Source: Bacteroidales bacterium
GTDB lineage: Bacteria; Bacteroidota; Bacteroidia; Bacteroidales; ML635J-15
DNA: 64,000 nt
Assembly: GCA_031275085.1 (NCBI GenBank)
Contig: JAISPG010000073.1
Span: 1-64,000, forward strand
Direction: 5' to 3'
Shown here: positions 17,538-26,870 of the stretch, piece after piece
How the letters are laid out: each line of letters opens with the position of its first letter
How positions within the stretch are numbered: the stretch's first letter is position 1
The notes under the pieces: generated by a model
What the model was told of the DNA's origin: nothing
Seen by the model: only the letters and a program-made list of their open reading frames with translations
Database searches by the model: none
Translations under genes and position numbers: made by a program

Positions 17538-19715
17538 ATGGATGTCAAAGAAAAGCATATATTAGAGGTATTAAAAACATATTTTGGTTTTGATACCTTT
17601 AAAGGACTGCAAAAAGAGGTTATATTAAGCTTATTGAACGGTGATGATACTTTTGTGTTAATGCCCACAGGAGGAGGAAAATCTCTTTGTTACCAATTAC
17701 CTTCGTTAGTATTGGAAGGTACTGCTATTATTATATCGCCTCTTATTGCTTTAATGAAGAATCAGGTTGATTCCATGAGAGGATTTAGCCTTGAACTGGG
17801 AGTTGCTCATTTTTTAAATTCATCATTAAATAAAACGGAAATAAATCAGGTAAAAACAGATATTTTAAGTGGTAAAACAAAACTTTTGTACGTTGCTCCG
17901 GAATCTTTATCAAAAGAAGAAAATATTGAATTTTTGAAAAAATTTAAAATTTCTTTTTATGCTATTGATGAAGCTCATTGTATTTCGGAATGGGGGCATG
18001 ATTTCCGGCCTGAGTACAGAAAAATAAGACCTCTGGTAAATGATATAGGGCGGGCTCCATTAATGGCTCTTACCGCAACTGCAACACCTAAAGTTCAGCA
18101 TGATATTCAGAAAAATCTGGATATGCTTAATGCAAAAGTATATAAGTCTTCTTTCAGAAGATCTAATTTATATTATGAAGTAAGGCCAAAGAACAAAACA
18201 ACAAAGGAAATAATAAGATATATAAAGAATAATCCTGGAAAATCAGGTATTATATATTGTCTTAGTCGTAAAAAAGTAGAAGAACTTGCGGAAACTTTAG
18301 TAGTAAACGATATAAGGGCTTTACCATATCATGCAGGTATGGATTCGGCAACGCGTTCCAGAAACCAGGATATGTTTTTACACGAAGAAGTTGATGTAAT
18401 AGTTGCGACTATAGCTTTCGGAATGGGTATTGACAAGCCTGATGTAAGATTTGTCATACATTATAACATTCCTAAAAGCCTGGAAGGTTATTACCAGGAA
18501 ACAGGACGTGCAGGAAGAGACGGCGGAGAAGGAAAATGTATTACCTTTTACAGTTATGATGATATTCAGAAACTGGAAAAATTTATGCAAAATAAACCTG
18601 TAAATGAACAGGAAATCGGAAAACAATTACTATTTGAAACAGTTTCCTATGCCGAATCAAGCGTGTGCAGAGTAAGACAATTATTGAATTATTTTGGTGA
18701 AGAAATGCTTGAGAATTGTGGAAATTGCGATAATTGCCTGAATCCTAAACCTCAATTTGAAGGTAAAGAAGATATAGTTACTGTTCTGGAAACGATCATT
18801 GCTGTGAAAGAACATTTTAAGTCAGAACATATTGTAACTATCCTTGTCGGCAAGAAAAATGCAGATATTTCTACATATAAACATCAGGATTTGCCAATGT
18901 TTGGAATAGGAGGGGAGGATAATGCAAAACATTGGAAAGCCGTTATCAGACAAATGCTTATAAATCAATTTATTGAAAAAGAAATTATTAATTACGGATT
19001 ATTAAAAATAACTCCAAAAGGAAGAGAATTTCTCAAGAATCCATATTCGATCATGCTGATAAAAGATCATGATTACGAAAACAATGATAGTGACAATGAA
19101 CAGGCTTTTGGAGGAGCTGCCACTGATATGGAGCTTTTTGCAATGTTAAAAGATTTGAGAAAAAATATTGCAAAAAAACAAAATCTGCCTCCGTTTGTGA
19201 TTTTTAGTGACCCTTCTTTACAGGATATGGCAATTCAATACCCTATAACAATGGAAGAGCTTACTATGATATCAGGAGTAGGAGTAGGAAAAGCCCATAA
19301 ATACGGACAAGAATTTTTGGATCTCATAAAAAAACATGTTGAAGTTAATGAAATAGAAAGACCTCAGGATTTTGTCGTAAAATCAGTAGTAAATAAATCT
19401 ACAAATAAGGTCTTTATAATTAAAAACATTGATAAAAAAACTCCTTTTGAAGAAATCTGCAATGTTGCAGATATGGAAATGTCTGAATTAATCGATGAAA
19501 TTGAAGCTATAGTTAATTCCGGAACAAAGTTGAATATTGACTATTATTTACATTCAATACTTGATGATGAAGCTATAAATGATATTTTTTATTATTTTAA
19601 AGATGAAGCAGATACCGATTCTATCGAAGAGGCAATGGAAGAATTTGATAATGCTTACAGTGAAGAAGAAATACGTTTAATAAGGGTAAAATTTATTTGT
19701 GAAATAGGTAATTAG
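17538..19715 (+). CDS. recQ: ATP-dependent DNA helicase RecQ
   Basis: This is a full-length 725-residue RecQ. The helicase core has Walker A MPTGGGKSLCYQLP (about 42-55), DEAH (144-147) followed by CISEWGHDFRPEY, and motif VI QETGRAGRDG near 319. The zinc site is formed by cysteines in SSVCRVRQLLNYFGE and NCGNCDNC (about 375-398). A winged-helix RQC domain follows, then an HRDC domain (about 530-600, with ISGVGVGKAHKYG). The last 100 residues are an extra C-terminal domain common in Bacteroidota RecQ. It unwinds DNA 3' to 5' in recombination repair. A TATATTTG element at 17508-17515 lies 22 bases before the start. Confidence 0.97.
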   Translation: MDVKEKHILEVLKTYFGFDTFKGLQKEVILSLLNGDDTFVLMPTGGGKSLCYQLPSLVLEGTAIIISPLIALMKNQVDSMRGFSLELGVAHFLNSSLNKTEINQVKTDILSGKTKLLYVAPESLSKEENIEFLKKFKISFYAIDEAHCISEWGHDFRPEYRKIRPLVNDIGRAPLMALTATATPKVQHDIQKNLDMLNAKVYKSSFRRSNLYYEVRPKNKTTKEIIRYIKNNPGKSGIIYCLSRKKVEELAETLVVNDIRALPYHAGMDSATRSRNQDMFLHEEVDVIVATIAFGMGIDKPDVRFVIHYNIPKSLEGYYQETGRAGRDGGEGKCITFYSYDDIQKLEKFMQNKPVNEQEIGKQLLFETVSYAESSVCRVRQLLNYFGEEMLENCGNCDNCLNPKPQFEGKEDIVTVLETIIAVKEHFKSEHIVTILVGKKNADISTYKHQDLPMFGIGGEDNAKHWKAVIRQMLINQFIEKEIINYGLLKITPKGREFLKNPYSIMLIKDHDYENNDSDNEQAFGGAATDMELFAMLKDLRKNIAKKQNLPPFVIFSDPSLQDMAIQYPITMEELTMISGVGVGKAHKYGQEFLDLIKKHVEVNEIERPQDFVVKSVVNKSTNKVFIIKNIDKKTPFEEICNVADMEMSELIDEIEAIVNSGTKLNIDYYLHSILDDEAINDIFYYFKDEADTDSIEEAMEEFDNAYSEEEIRLIRVKFICEIGN

Positions 19716-19754
19716 AATGTTTTTTTGATTTATCATTTTACATTTTTAACCAAT

Positions 19755-19791
19755 AAAAAGGGGGCCATCTGAAAAAACTCAGACAACCCCC
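19755..19791 (-). terminator. Intrinsic terminator on the minus strand
   Basis: GGGGG and TCTGA segments pair with TCAGA and CCCCC (19760-19791) around a 3-by-3 internal mismatch; on the minus strand the stem is followed by TTTTTATT. On the plus strand no T-run follows, so it serves transcripts coming from the 62-residue gene at 19877-20065. Confidence 0.75.
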
Positions 19792-19876
19792 AACACTCCC
19801 ATCTTTAAACACAGTATCGTAAAAAATTCACAAGGAGTTTTATACTTACTGAAAATAAAGTATGAAAGCAAGTTTT

Positions 19877-20065
19877 TTATATTTTTGCTACGTTACCGAT
19901 AATAACTATATTTTCATCTGATTGTTTTTCACTTATTTCAGAAAAGATATTCTTATTCTTCCTGATTTTTTCCCAGAAAATACGTGCTCTTTCCCTGTCT
20001 TCATCTATTTGTTGAGAATATCTCATCATACTGTCTGAAATATTATATAACTGTTCTTTTTCCAT
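19877..20065 (-). CDS. Small hypothetical protein
   Basis: This encodes 62 residues, mostly helical and charged, with ISDSMMRYSQQIDEDRERARIFWEKIRKNK in the middle and a hydrophobic end (ENIVIIGNVAKI). It has no signal peptide or membrane segment. It is not recognised as a known family. Its reality is supported by an isolated position on the minus strand and by a strong minus-strand terminator about 85 bases after its stop. No clear promoter of the TAnnTTTG form was found in front of it. Confidence 0.5.
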   Translation of the reverse strand: MEKEQLYNISDSMMRYSQQIDEDRERARIFWEKIRKNKNIFSEISEKQSDENIVIIGNVAKI

Positions 20066-20278
20066 TTTAATAATATCATTTATTATTTCAAAACCATATT
20101 AGCATCACTGTTTACTTTACTTATAACAATTATTTGAGAGATATGTTTTTATTTTTTAATTATAAAATTGTAATTGCTGAAATAAATTTGAAAAACTGGT
20201 AATGATTTAAAATAAAAAAACAATAAATATGGTTTATATGATTAATAAAAACTTGTAAATTAATTTTATTAAATAATT

Positions 20279-20569
20279 ATGGAAAATTTAAAAATTGTTG
20301 CAACAATTGTTATTAAAGAAGAGTTTCAGGATTTTCTTCTGGAAGAATTTAAAAAAATCGTTGATGGAACCCGTAACGAAACAGGTAATATAAGTTATGT
20401 TCTGCATCAGGATATAAATAATCCGCTGAAATATGTCATACTGGAAGACTGGGAATCATCTAAAGCGATAAGGGAACATAATAATACACAACATTACATA
20501 AACTTTAAAACAGCTATTGAAGGAAAAATAGATAATATATATACAAGTATTATAAAAGAAGTTTATTAA
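20279..20569 (+). CDS. Antibiotic biosynthesis monooxygenase (ABM) domain protein
   Basis: This is a 96-residue single-domain protein of the ABM/YgiN type. It shows the usual dimeric ferredoxin-like pattern: a first strand ([11 protein letters not shown]), a helix ending in [12 protein letters not shown], then [26 protein letters not shown], in which the tryptophan and the paired histidines are typical of the family. Members include small quinol monooxygenases and many of unknown substrate. Its end overlaps the 3' end of the convergent yidD by 20 bases. Confidence 0.88.
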   Translation: MENLKIVATIVIKEEFQDFLLEEFKKIVDGTRNETGNISYVLHQDINNPLKYVILEDWESSKAIREHNNTQHYINFKTAIEGKIDNIYTSIIKEVY

Positions 20570-20834
20570 TGTTTTTCTTTTTTACCGGCCATTTGTCGGG
20601 AACAGGATCATATCCTGATGTTCCCCATGGAGAACATCGCAAAATACGCCATATAGATAAAATTAATCCTTTAATGGGGCCGTGTTTTTTGAATGCTTCT
20701 ATGGAATAATTCGAACAACTGGGTGTGTGCCGGCAGGAAGGAGGCAACCATGGAGATATTATCCATTGATAGAGCTTTACCAACAATATAAATGGAGAAG
20801 ATAGAATTATTTTTAATCTTTCTGTAAATTTCAT
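20550..20834 (-). CDS. yidD: Membrane protein insertion efficiency factor YidD
   Basis: This 94-residue protein shows the family signature: an amphipathic N-terminus, [39 protein letters not shown] (shown here in part only as landmarks: two CRxTPSCS-type cysteines) and [15 protein letters not shown] near 66-80. YidD lies at the inner face of the membrane and helps YidC insert proteins. Its usual partner rnpA is not visible upstream; the next upstream gene is an unrecognised protein that ends about 50 bases before it. Confidence 0.94.
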   Translation of the reverse strand: MKFTERLKIILSSPFILLVKLYQWIISPWLPPSCRHTPSCSNYSIEAFKKHGPIKGLILSIWRILRCSPWGTSGYDPVPDKWPVKKKNINKLLL

Positions 20835-20886
20835 TCTTTACAAAGTTATTGATTTTTAAGGAAAGACAGATTTTAAACAATTTAAA

Positions 20887-22053
20887 TTACGATATTTTTG
20901 ATAAAAAATTGTGAGGAAGGATATTATTTAATGATTTGAATTTATCAACAGCTTCAGAACATAATGTGGGGTTATCGCTTATGATTTTGATTATTTTATC
21001 CCTGTGTTTACTTAAAAATTCGGTAATTGCCGGAGCTGTAATAGGAGGGACCATAGCTTTACCTACATTTTTACCTATAATTTTTTCATTGTTTGCACTG
21101 AGTTTTCTTACAGCTTTTTCTATTTCTTTAAGTTTACCTGTTATTTTGTAATCAGAGTTTTCCTTTGATAATATTATTTCGTTTTCATGTTTTAGCTCCG
21201 GCTGAATAATATTGTAATCCGGAAAAATAATATATTCAGGTTCTAATGTAATAAAGTTCTTTCCTGAAAAAGAGTTTATATCATAAGTCGTCCCGGATGC
21301 TTTTAATATGATGTTTTCCAGTACAGAAATATCACCGGTATATTGTTTTATTTTATTTTCACTTTTTGTTGTCAGAACAATATCAACATCATGTTTTTTT
21401 GAGAAATCATGAATAATTCTTTTGGCAATATCCAGAAGAACAGTTTCATATTTTTCTTTATAATAATCTGTTTCATCTTCCTTTTTTTGTGAAATATCCA
21501 GAGATGCTCTGACTTGATCCAAAAAACTTAAGTGTTTTTTCAGGTTTTTAGCTTCAGATTTAATTATTTCACTGATATTTTTATGTAGTGTTTTTGCAAA
21601 AACTGTTTTAGTATGTGTTATAAGTTTTATTTCGCCGCCATCCAAACCAAAAAACTTCATTTCATCGCCAAGTGAAATATAAATAACATCATCATCTTCG
21701 TCATAAGGTGAACGGAACCTCATTAATAAAGTAGAATGTTGTGTTTCATCATTTATTTTTAATTGATACACAGCTTTTTTTTCTGAAAAATTAGATTCTC
21801 TGAATTCTTCATTTAAAACCCAGCTATAGTCGGTTTTTCTATGGGCACGAAGTTTATATATGCTTTGCAATATATCATCATCAATAATTTCAGTTTCAGT
21901 TATTTTTTCATTTTTATATTCGTATTTGAAAATTTGGAGTCCACTTTTTCCTTTGCTGGAAAAGTATGTAAGCATATTTACACCAACCGGAAACACAGAA
22001 ATTAAGTGTTTAAATATAATTATTCCCTGTGGTTGTGTGAATGTATACTTCAT
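20887..22053 (-). CDS. Unrecognised 388-residue protein
   Basis: I do not recognise this protein. It has no signal peptide and no membrane segment, so it is probably cytoplasmic. Residues 1-130 are beta-rich. Residues about 150-225 are charged and helical with coiled-coil character (KNISEIIKSEAKNLKKHLSF). A segment near 230-280 is alpha/beta (KRIIHDFSKKHDVDIVLTT). The last 80 residues include KIIGKNVGKAMVPPITAPAI, which has the feel of a conserved motif, and end in helices. It is transcribed divergently from the actin-fold protein at 22259, with a 205-base AT-rich gap between them, and yidD follows it on the same strand. Confidence 0.7.
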   Translation of the reverse strand: MKYTFTQPQGIIIFKHLISVFPVGVNMLTYFSSKGKSGLQIFKYEYKNEKITETEIIDDDILQSIYKLRAHRKTDYSWVLNEEFRESNFSEKKAVYQLKINDETQHSTLLMRFRSPYDEDDDVIYISLGDEMKFFGLDGGEIKLITHTKTVFAKTLHKNISEIIKSEAKNLKKHLSFLDQVRASLDISQKKEDETDYYKEKYETVLLDIAKRIIHDFSKKHDVDIVLTTKSENKIKQYTGDISVLENIILKASGTTYDINSFSGKNFITLEPEYIIFPDYNIIQPELKHENEIILSKENSDYKITGKLKEIEKAVRKLSANNEKIIGKNVGKAMVPPITAPAITEFLSKHRDKIIKIISDNPTLCSEAVDKFKSLNNILPHNFLSKIS

Positions 22054-22168
22054 TTGAAATTAATAATGTCTGTTACAAATTTAATTTAATTTTTCAGAAC
22101 TTAAAATCTTTCTTAATAAAAAATTAAGCAACTTAATAAAAATATAATTTAATTATTAAGCTTAATTT

Positions 22169-22200
22169 TTTGTAAACAGTTGATTGTGAGTATATTTTTG
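22169..22200 (+). promoter_or_regulatory. Promoter of the FtsA/PilM-like gene
   Basis: TTTG (22169-22172), a 20-base spacer, and TATTTTTG (22193-22200) match the Bacteroidota consensus. The leader would be about 50 bases and is very AT-rich. Confidence 0.6.
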
Positions 22201-22258
22201 ATAAAAATATGTAAATAAAAAATTAATTAATTGAATTATATAAATAAAAATTAAGCTT

Positions 22259-23296
22259 ATGGAAAATGTAATATTTATAATTGTTAACAACTCTTCATTG
22301 TATATTAGGAGTAAATATATTAATGAAAAATATGATTTTGATATTCATGGTTGTTTGGAAAACAATGGCCAGAGAGAAGTACTTAATAAAATTTCAGTAA
22401 GCATAAAAGCTTATAATTCTGATTATGAGGTAGTTTTGTTGTTAAATGAAAACTTCTTTTATTCAATAAGTAAGGAAAAGTATGAACTGATACCGGATGA
22501 AATTAATGATAGGGAAATAATAACAGATAATTCGTTTTTTGACACTTCTGAAATTTTAGTATGGAGGTTGGATTTATTGGTAAAACTTATAAACTATTTT
22601 TCAGATAATAATATAAAAATAAGTACAGTACAGCCAATTACATATTTTTTGAAAAAAACTAATAATGATAAGCGGGTATTTATTTCATTACAGAAAAGAT
22701 CTGTATATCTAACATTTATAGATTCTTCTGGACATCTGAAAAAATTTTCAGAATTGCAGTGCGGATTGCAAACCATTGTAGAAGATATTAGTAATGCTTT
22801 AAATATTTCATTGAATTATAGCTTAAAAATTATAAAATACTGTGGGTATGTGTATGTACCGGAAAGCCTATCGGATCATGTTATCGATATTTCTTATGGA
22901 AAAGACATGGAAAAAGCTATAGAATTATCTCATATATGTATGCTGATAAGGAGAAGTTTAGCAAAAATATTTAATAATAATATGTCGGATTTATGTGATT
23001 CAGGTATATCTGTAATTTTTAACTCCGAAGAAAAATTACATGGTTTAAGTGATTTTATTGCTCAGAATTTTTCTAAGAATCTTACTATATTTAATTATGA
23101 TGAATTAAATTACCCGGAATTAATAGAAAAATTTAATTTAATAAATCAAAAAGGAAAGGAAAAACTTATTCCCGAAAAAATAACTGATAATATTTCAGAA
23201 GTTGTTATTCCAGATAATTCAAGAGTTATATCCGGTTTTCTTCATTTTTTTGAAGAAAAAATTCATTCTTTTACAACTTTATTATTTCAGGAATAA
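22259..23296 (+). CDS. Probable FtsA/PilM-like actin-fold protein
   Basis: The chain of 345 residues resembles the actin-like ATPases FtsA and PilM, though weakly. The evidence is a pattern rather than a signature: a strand-turn-strand with a lost phosphate loop near 130-150 (RVFISLQKRSVYLTFIDSSG), then FSELQCGLQTIVEDISNALNISLNYSLKIIKYCG, which follows the FtsA order of strand, GG-turn, DI-ALxI helix and the helix with an EAExLK-like position. Later, LIRRSLAKIFNN and SGISVIFNSEEKLHGLSDFIAQNF occupy the place of the IxxGGxxxLxGL segment. Glycines for nucleotide binding are largely missing. It is too short for canonical FtsA and has no SHS2 landmarks I can place. The divergent neighbour at 20887-22053 may be functionally linked. 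Confidence 0.5.
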   Translation: MENVIFIIVNNSSLYIRSKYINEKYDFDIHGCLENNGQREVLNKISVSIKAYNSDYEVVLLLNENFFYSISKEKYELIPDEINDREIITDNSFFDTSEILVWRLDLLVKLINYFSDNNIKISTVQPITYFLKKTNNDKRVFISLQKRSVYLTFIDSSGHLKKFSELQCGLQTIVEDISNALNISLNYSLKIIKYCGYVYVPESLSDHVIDISYGKDMEKAIELSHICMLIRRSLAKIFNNNMSDLCDSGISVIFNSEEKLHGLSDFIAQNFSKNLTIFNYDELNYPELIEKFNLINQKGKEKLIPEKITDNISEVVIPDNSRVISGFLHFFEEKIHSFTTLLFQE

Positions 23297-23300
23297 TTTG

Positions 23301-23329
23301 TTGTAGAATTCTTTTAAATATTAATTTTG
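23301..23329 (+). promoter_or_regulatory. Promoter of apbE
   Basis: TTG (23301-23303), 18 bases, TAATTTTG (23322-23329), just before the ATG at 23340. It lies directly after the stop of the preceding gene. Confidence 0.55.
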
Positions 23330-23339
23330 TAAATAAAAA

Positions 23340-24344
23340 ATGAAAAAAATATTTCCTGTAATTTGCTTGATCCTGATTTTTTCCTGTACTACCGGGAAAA
23401 AAATGAAATATAGGTTTCATGAAGGTCCTATACAAGGAACAATGTTTCATATAACTTATGAATGGGATAAGGATTTATCGTATGAAATAGATAGTCTTTT
23501 GTATACATTTAATACTTTTTTATCAAATTATGATCCTAATTCAATAATATCGGGAATCAACAATAACGAAACCGACGAAGCTAATGAACTTGTTATCGAT
23601 ATGATAAAAGTATCTGCTGAAGTACATGATGCAACGGATGGAGCATTTGATATTACAGTTGCCCCCTTGGCAAATATGTGGGGTTTCGGATGGGAGAAAA
23701 AAGAAAATAATATTATTCCGGATAGTATCCAGATTGATAGTGTATTGCAATACGTTGGAATGGAAAAAATACAAATTATCGGAAATAAAATCATTAAGTC
23801 AGACCCTAATGTTAGTATTATCGGAAATGCTATAGCACAAGGATTATCGGCGGATTACGTATCCGATTATTTTAAGGGACTTGGTCTGGAAAATTTTCTT
23901 GTTGAAATCGGAGGAGAAATTTATTGTTATGGAGTTAATCCTAAAAGAAATCCTTGGAGGGTAGGGATTGATAAACCGATAGAAGGTACAGGATACGAGG
24001 ATAGAGAAAATCAACTGATCGTTAGCCTGGAAAATAAATCTATTGCAACATCTGGAAATTATAGAAAATTTCTTGAAGATGGAAATAAAAAATATGGACA
24101 TTCTATAGATCCCCGTACCGGATATCCTGCCGAAAATTCATTATTGAGCGTTTCTGTAATATCGGAAACTGCAATGTTGAGTGATGCTTATGCTACGGCA
24201 TTTATGGTAATTGGACTGGATAAAGCAATGGAAATTGCAGAAAAGTTAGAAAATTTTGAAGCTTTTTTCATTTATTTAGATAAAGATAGTATTGAAACAG
24301 TAGCTTTTTCTTCCGGGTTTGAAAAATATATTTATAGTAATTAA
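23340..24344 (+). CDS. apbE: FAD:protein FMN transferase (ApbE), lipoprotein
   Basis: The protein has 334 residues and a lipoprotein signal (lipobox LIFSC, cysteine 16). It shows the ApbE landmarks: QGTMFHITYE at the start, DGAFDITVAPLANMWGFG near 99-116, GGEIYCYG near 195, SIATSGNYRKF near 238 and the magnesium-site region YGHSIDPRTGYPAENSLLSVSVI near 255-277, followed by SDAYATAFMVIGLDKAME. ApbE attaches FMN to threonines of NqrB, NqrC and RnfG/D subunits in the periplasm. Such acceptor genes are not in the window. It has its own promoter. Confidence 0.95.
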   Translation: MKKIFPVICLILIFSCTTGKKMKYRFHEGPIQGTMFHITYEWDKDLSYEIDSLLYTFNTFLSNYDPNSIISGINNNETDEANELVIDMIKVSAEVHDATDGAFDITVAPLANMWGFGWEKKENNIIPDSIQIDSVLQYVGMEKIQIIGNKIIKSDPNVSIIGNAIAQGLSADYVSDYFKGLGLENFLVEIGGEIYCYGVNPKRNPWRVGIDKPIEGTGYEDRENQLIVSLENKSIATSGNYRKFLEDGNKKYGHSIDPRTGYPAENSLLSVSVISETAMLSDAYATAFMVIGLDKAMEIAEKLENFEAFFIYLDKDSIETVAFSSGFEKYIYSN

Positions 24345-24347
24345 ATA

Positions 24348-25739
24348 TTAGTTTTCCTTACGGTTCCAGTGAGTGACAATAAGGTCCAGTTCGTATATAA
24401 TTTCTTTGTGTAAGGTTTTAATCTTATTATACATTTCCGGTTTGAGTTTTCTTAACTTTATTAGCAGCCAATCTTCCTTTAGCACATTACCCCATTCTGT
24501 TATCATTCTTGCAAGTAATCCGGAAACAGGAAGAGAAATCGCATAAGCCAATACCCACCAGAATTTTGGAAATATTATGGCAAATATTATTATCTGAATA
24601 AGATAAACAATAGGAATTCCAAATGCTGCCCATACAAATTTAACTGAACTATGAAATTGTTTGTCTTTAATTTTTGATACGATAAATTGTGGAACAAAAT
24701 ATGTAATAATATTACTTAAAAAACCATATAAAAATACCGGTAAGGTTAATAGAATAAGGAAACTGTTAAAAATAGCCCTGAAAATACTGATACGGGGTTT
24801 TTCTATTGATTGATTTGATAAATTGTATTCTTTTTTTAGTTTTTCATATTCTTCGACTTTTGCCTTAATTTCGATCATTTTATCAGGATTGTCTTTTTCA
24901 TAAGTCTCAAGAGCCTTGATTGTAATTTTATCTGCTTTAAATTTATTTCGTTGACTTAATTTTCCTAATTGAAATTTCCGGATCAGGTTTTTTGTATATA
25001 ATGTTCTGATACTTTCATATGTGTCATATAATTCCATATTGCGAATATCAATCATAAGAGGCCTTAAACTTTCCTCGATTTTATCGCGTAAGCTGTTCAT
25101 TGCTTTTTGTGGATTTTCAATATATTCGGCCTGATAGTTTTTGACAGCAATAGGTTCTCCGTACCTTACATGTAAAGTACTCATCATTTTGTTGTACCTG
25201 CTGTAATAAATACCGACAGGAATAATTTTTATATCCAGATCAAAATTATTTTTTTCTTCGGCCATAAAAGCAAGCCGTGGAATACCTTTCTTAGAAGGTA
25301 AAAGACTTCTTTTATTGTTATGCTGAGCTTCCGGAAAAATTCCTATATTTTGTTTAGATTCAAGTACTCTTATTGCAACATTAAATGTTTCATCGTTGTT
25401 TTGAAGATTATCTTTACCGTCTCTAATCCTGAAGATAGGTAAGATTTTCAGAAAATAAAATAGTTTTGCAAGAATTTTATTTTTGAAAACATCAGCTCTT
25501 GCAAGAAACACTATTTGCCTGAAACATGTGAATAATACAGCCAACGGATCCATCAATGCATTCTGATGGTTAGGGGCAAAAATTAATGGACCGTCTTTTG
25601 GTATATTATCCTTGCCTTCTACAACAATTTTTTTATAAAATAATTGATGTAAAGTAGTTACATAAAAACCACAAATCATCCACGAATATGAATAATGATA
25701 TAAATGTTTATATCTTTCTATACCTCTTTTCTTCGCCAT
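24348..25739 (-). CDS. Lysophospholipid acyltransferase family protein
   Basis: The start at 25739 (MAKKRGIERYKHL) is preferred over an ATG 48 bases upstream that lies deep inside the BASS gene; the resulting overlap is 22 bases. The N-terminal half is a PlsC-type acyltransferase with FAPNHQNALMDPLAVLF (catalytic His and Asp), a FLARADVFKN segment, and IGIFPEAQHNNKRSL in place of the EGTRS motif, then IIPVGIYYSRY. The C-terminal half has two to four membrane segments (about 320-430). It acylates a glycerophospholipid or a related lipid at the inner membrane. Longer than typical PlsC (about 240 residues), it belongs to a larger two-domain form frequent in Bacteroidota. Confidence 0.88.
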   Translation of the reverse strand: MAKKRGIERYKHLYHYSYSWMICGFYVTTLHQLFYKKIVVEGKDNIPKDGPLIFAPNHQNALMDPLAVLFTCFRQIVFLARADVFKNKILAKLFYFLKILPIFRIRDGKDNLQNNDETFNVAIRVLESKQNIGIFPEAQHNNKRSLLPSKKGIPRLAFMAEEKNNFDLDIKIIPVGIYYSRYNKMMSTLHVRYGEPIAVKNYQAEYIENPQKAMNSLRDKIEESLRPLMIDIRNMELYDTYESIRTLYTKNLIRKFQLGKLSQRNKFKADKITIKALETYEKDNPDKMIEIKAKVEEYEKLKKEYNLSNQSIEKPRISIFRAIFNSFLILLTLPVFLYGFLSNIITYFVPQFIVSKIKDKQFHSSVKFVWAAFGIPIVYLIQIIIFAIIFPKFWWVLAYAISLPVSGLLARMITEWGNVLKEDWLLIKLRKLKPEMYNKIKTLHKEIIYELDLIVTHWNRKEN

Positions 25740-26680
25740 ATCCCAGCTATTGTTAAACCTGCAATAATGTGCCATATTCCCCACCATGCCACTACAATCA
25801 TCATACCTCCCAGTGGTAAATCCTGCGGAAAAATTTTAGGATTAAATAAAAGTACAAGTCCAAGTCCGCTATTCTGGATACCTGTTTCTATTGCGATAGT
25901 TCTACGGTTTTGTATAGACAGTTTATTTATTGCTGCAAAACCATAACCCGTAAAAAATGCTAACGCATTATGGATCAGCACTATTATGAAAATCCAGAAA
26001 ATATATTTAACAAAATGATCATAATTGTTAGCAAACATCATTACAACCATTCCCATAAAGAAAACAAGTGAGAAAATCCGGATCGGAGCTTTTATTTTTT
26101 CAGTTAATTTTGATAAATAATGATTTGTTATCATTCCTAATATTATCGGAATTCCTAAAAGTATAATCACTGTCCTGAACATGTCAAACGGATCAATGGT
26201 TAACTCCTGCAATAAATAATTATCTGTCCACGGACCTATTGTTGCATAAATTTTCCCCCATAAAAAAAAGTTGAAAGGTGTCATAATTATTGCACTCATA
26301 GTTGAAATTGCAGTGAGTGATACAGATAATGCAGTATTACCTTTTGCCAGATTAGAGATAAAGTTGGATACATTACCTCCGGGACAAGATGCTACCAATA
26401 TCATCCCCATAGCTACTCCAACAGTAATATTATTCCAGAATATCAAAACTAAGCAGGTAGTGATGAAAGGTAAGAGTACAAATTGTGAAATAACACCTAC
26501 GATTACAGGTTTAGGTTTTTTGATTAACTCTTTAAAGTGAGATAATTTTATTTCCAAAGCTACACCAAACATAATTATTGCAATAGCAATATTCATTATT
26601 AATAAACCGCCTTCACTAAAATTAAGTTTGGCAGCATCCATTGCCTGTAGTGCTTCAAACATTTTTTTTATTTTCTGCAA
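25718..26680 (-). CDS. Bile acid:sodium symporter family (BASS) transporter
   Basis: The protein has 320 residues and nine or ten hydrophobic segments from about residue 26 on. BASS landmarks are seen: IAIAIIMFGVALEIKLSHF in the first helices, CPGGNVSNFISNLAKGNTALSVSLTAISTM near 112-141 and the second crossover helix region ETGIQNSGLGLVLLFNP near 261-277. The family imports organic anions with sodium; the true substrate of bacterial members is usually unknown. It precedes the acyltransferase gene on the same strand with overlapping ends, so the two are probably cotranscribed. Confidence 0.93.
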   Translation of the reverse strand: MQKIKKMFEALQAMDAAKLNFSEGGLLIMNIAIAIIMFGVALEIKLSHFKELIKKPKPVIVGVISQFVLLPFITTCLVLIFWNNITVGVAMGMILVASCPGGNVSNFISNLAKGNTALSVSLTAISTMSAIIMTPFNFFLWGKIYATIGPWTDNYLLQELTIDPFDMFRTVIILLGIPIILGMITNHYLSKLTEKIKAPIRIFSLVFFMGMVVMMFANNYDHFVKYIFWIFIIVLIHNALAFFTGYGFAAINKLSIQNRRTIAIETGIQNSGLGLVLLFNPKIFPQDLPLGGMMIVVAWWGIWHIIAGLTIAGIWRRKEV

Positions 26681-26841
26681 ATATAATAGAAATATGCATT
26701 AAACACTTGCACAAAGGACATATTTATCAATTAAATTTTTAAATGAATGAGTTTTTATTAGAGTATTTTTTATTTTATAAGGAATTTTTGTAAATTAACA
26801 AATCTTTATAAATATAACTCTAAATGGTATAAAAAAAGAAT

Positions 26842-26849
26842 TATATTTG
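26842..26849 (+). promoter_or_regulatory. -7 promoter element of cdd
   Basis: TATATTTG fits the TAnnTTTG -7 element. An in-frame TTG at 26847 lies inside it, so the ATG at 26871 is the better start for cytidine deaminase. Confidence 0.5.
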
Positions 26850-26870
26850 TTTAAAATTTATATTAGAAGT

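Noticed and set aside
20671..20880. 69-codon frame on the minus strand that could be taken for rnpA before yidD
   Set aside because: It overlaps yidD and shows none of the RnpA landmarks (no RNR motif); it is a shadow of yidD and its leader.
25740..25787. Upstream ATG (25787) as the start of the acyltransferase
   Set aside because: It would extend deep into the BASS coding sequence; the added residues (MVGNMAHYCRFNNSWD) are an out-of-frame shadow of that gene.
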